This document shows positions 4,259 to 5,383 of a stretch of DNA of 5,383 nt, in pieces. Under the pieces are notes generated by a model that did not search any database, was not told the DNA's origin, and worked only from the letters and a program-made list of their open reading frames with translations. Position 1 is the stretch's first letter, and every line of letters begins with the position of its first letter. A program made the position numbers and the translations under genes. Origin of the DNA: Pseudomonadota bacterium (lineage in GTDB: Bacteria > Desulfobacterota > GWC2-55-46 > JADFVP01); assembly GCA_015222595.1 (NCBI GenBank), contig JADFVP010000218.1, forward strand, positions 1 through 5,383. Reading direction: 5' to 3'.

Positions 4259-5383
4259 ATGGCTAGCACTAAGAAGACAGACAAGAGAAATAAGAAGAGA
4301 GACGGTACGCTCGCGACGCGCTCAGAGACTATTCTTCGCACCGTGGTGAACGAGTACATACAGACGGCAGAGCCGGTAAGCTCGCGCGCCATTTCCGCGC
4401 GTTACTCGCTCAGCCCGGCAAGCATAAGAAGCACCATGGCAGAGCTTGAGAGCCACGGCTACCTGACCCGGTCGCACGCCTCTGCCGGCAGGGTTCCGAC
4501 GCTAAAATGCTTCCGTTACTACTTGGACAGCCTGCTCGAACCCTCTGCCGTTCTCGAAGAGGATAAAAATACGCTCGGCAGGTGCTGCCTCGGCGCGGGC
4601 GCAGAGCGGTGGGCCGCTACCACACGCGCACTCTCTGCAATTACCGGCTGCGCCGGACTGTTGACGGTACCGAATGAACTGAAGAGGCTCGTCTCCATCA
4701 GGCTCGTAAGGCTCGACGCCCTCTCCGTGATGGTGGTCCTCGTCTTTACCGGCTCCGTAGTCCGCACCCGCGTTGTGCGCTCTATTGGCGGGGTCGAAAA
4801 GCTTAATATTGAGCACGTCTCCAACTACTTAAGCGCAATAGGCGCGGGTCTTACGCTCCCGGAGCTAAGAGAGAAGATAGCCGGGGAGATGAAGCGTGAG
4901 AAGAGCCTCTACGACTCGATGATGAAGAGCGCGCTTGCGCTCGGCTCGGCCATGTTCGAGTCCTCTTCAGTAGACACTCACGGCTCTTTAGAGACCGGAA
5001 CCCTTTACATCGAGGGCAAGTTCGAGATCTTCGCGCAGCCGGAATTTCAGGGCGACTTCGAAAGGATGAAGCGGGTCTTTGCGGCCTTTGAAGAAAAGAG
5101 CCTGCTGCTGAAAATTCTTGAGAGCATGAAAGAAGCTAGCGCCGACGCCAGCAAAGGCGCTAGCGACGTTAGCATCGGGGCTAGTATCGAAGTCTCCTTC
5201 GGAGCGGAGTCGAGCGTCGAGGAGTTCGAAGACTTGGCGATAGTAACCGCGCCGTACGGCTTTTCTTCTTCAGGTGCAGGCGCCGACGGTACGGAGGTGG
5301 TAACGGGCACGCTTGGGGTAATAGGCCCGGTGCGCATGGACTACTCGCGCGTAATGCCGCTGGTGGCCTACACGGCAACCCTC
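4259..5383 (+). CDS. hrcA: Heat-inducible transcription repressor HrcA (3' end outside window)
   Basis: The frame is open from ATG 4259 through the right edge (375 codons). HrcA represses class I heat-shock genes (groESL, dnaK operons) by binding CIRCE operators and is itself tuned by GroEL. After a lysine-rich start, residues 19-80 form the winged-helix domain: SETILRTVVNEYIQTAEPVSS, then SPASIRSTMAELESHGYL and the hallmark SHASAGRVPT (72-81). The GAF-like dimer core follows to about residue 290. The C-terminal signature GPVRMDYSRVMPLVAYTA (356-373) is reached, so only about 5-15 residues should be missing. At 375+ residues it exceeds the usual 340-350. The excess is an Ala/Ser-rich stretch at about 291-309 and a Ser/Gly/Ala stretch at about 336-348. 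The ribosome site GAGTGAG is weak. grpE and dnaK probably follow to the right. Confidence 0.95.
   Translation, partial: MASTKKTDKRNKKRDGTLATRSETILRTVVNEYIQTAEPVSSRAISARYSLSPASIRSTMAELESHGYLTRSHASAGRVPTLKCFRYYLDSLLEPSAVLEEDKNTLGRCCLGAGAERWAATTRALSAITGCAGLLTVPNELKRLVSIRLVRLDALSVMVVLVFTGSVVRTRVVRSIGGVEKLNIEHVSNYLSAIGAGLTLPELREKIAGEMKREKSLYDSMMKSALALGSAMFESSSVDTHGSLETGTLYIEGKFEIFAQPEFQGDFERMKRVFAAFEEKSLLLKILESMKEASADASKGASDVSIGASIEVSFGAESSVEEFEDLAIVTAPYGFSSSGAGADGTEVVTGTLGVIGPVRMDYSRVMPLVAYTATL

Noticed and set aside
4502..5378. Several minus-strand frames of 65-104 codons across the right end.
   Set aside because: All are shadows of hrcA, whose full-length frame and signature motifs are unambiguous on the plus strand.

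Overview
The window looks like chromosomal DNA from a Gram-negative environmental bacterium. Three features suggest this: a PEP-CTERM exported protein, a periplasmic repeat protein with a signal peptide, and a DUF502-family inner-membrane protein next to hrcA. GC content is moderate, with more AT-rich intergenic regions. A deltaproteobacterial-grade, Nitrospirota-like or Nitrospinota-like host would fit, but nothing here fixes the phylum. There is no transposase, integrase, CRISPR array, tRNA or rRNA.

Layout, left to right. Bases 1-265 carry no convincing gene but hold a good -24/-12 (sigma-54 type) promoter at 176-192, which leads into a PEP-CTERM protein gene (266-910) closed by a strong terminator (934-976). 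Next, a near-consensus sigma-70 promoter (1050-1078) drives a roughly 95-nt structured transcript that ends in a hairpin plus T6 (to about 1180). This is either a small RNA or an attenuator leader for the following lytic transglycosylase gene (1274-1942). A 16-bp bidirectional terminator (1985-2020) separates that gene from a leftward group: a 66-aa two-helix membrane protein (3825-3625), a DUF502 membrane protein (3615-3037), and a periplasmic TPR protein (2913-2056) that has its own promoter. The 433-bp gap 3826-4258 is a divergent control region. It contains the leftward promoter with a hairpin leader, a set of inverted repeats, and the hrcA promoter with a palindrome between -35 and -10. 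A structured hrcA leader with a ten-codon mini-ORF follows. hrcA itself (4259-5383) runs off the right edge only a few residues short of its expected end.

How the parts relate. The transglycosylase, DUF502 protein and TPR protein are all envelope-associated, but the sequence does not prove a shared pathway. The PEP-CTERM protein needs an exosortase encoded elsewhere. hrcA probably heads a grpE-dnaK-dnaJ heat-shock operon to the right of the window. The best candidates for undescribed biology are regulatory: the structured transcript at 1085-1180, and the non-CIRCE palindrome with attenuator-like leader upstream of hrcA.
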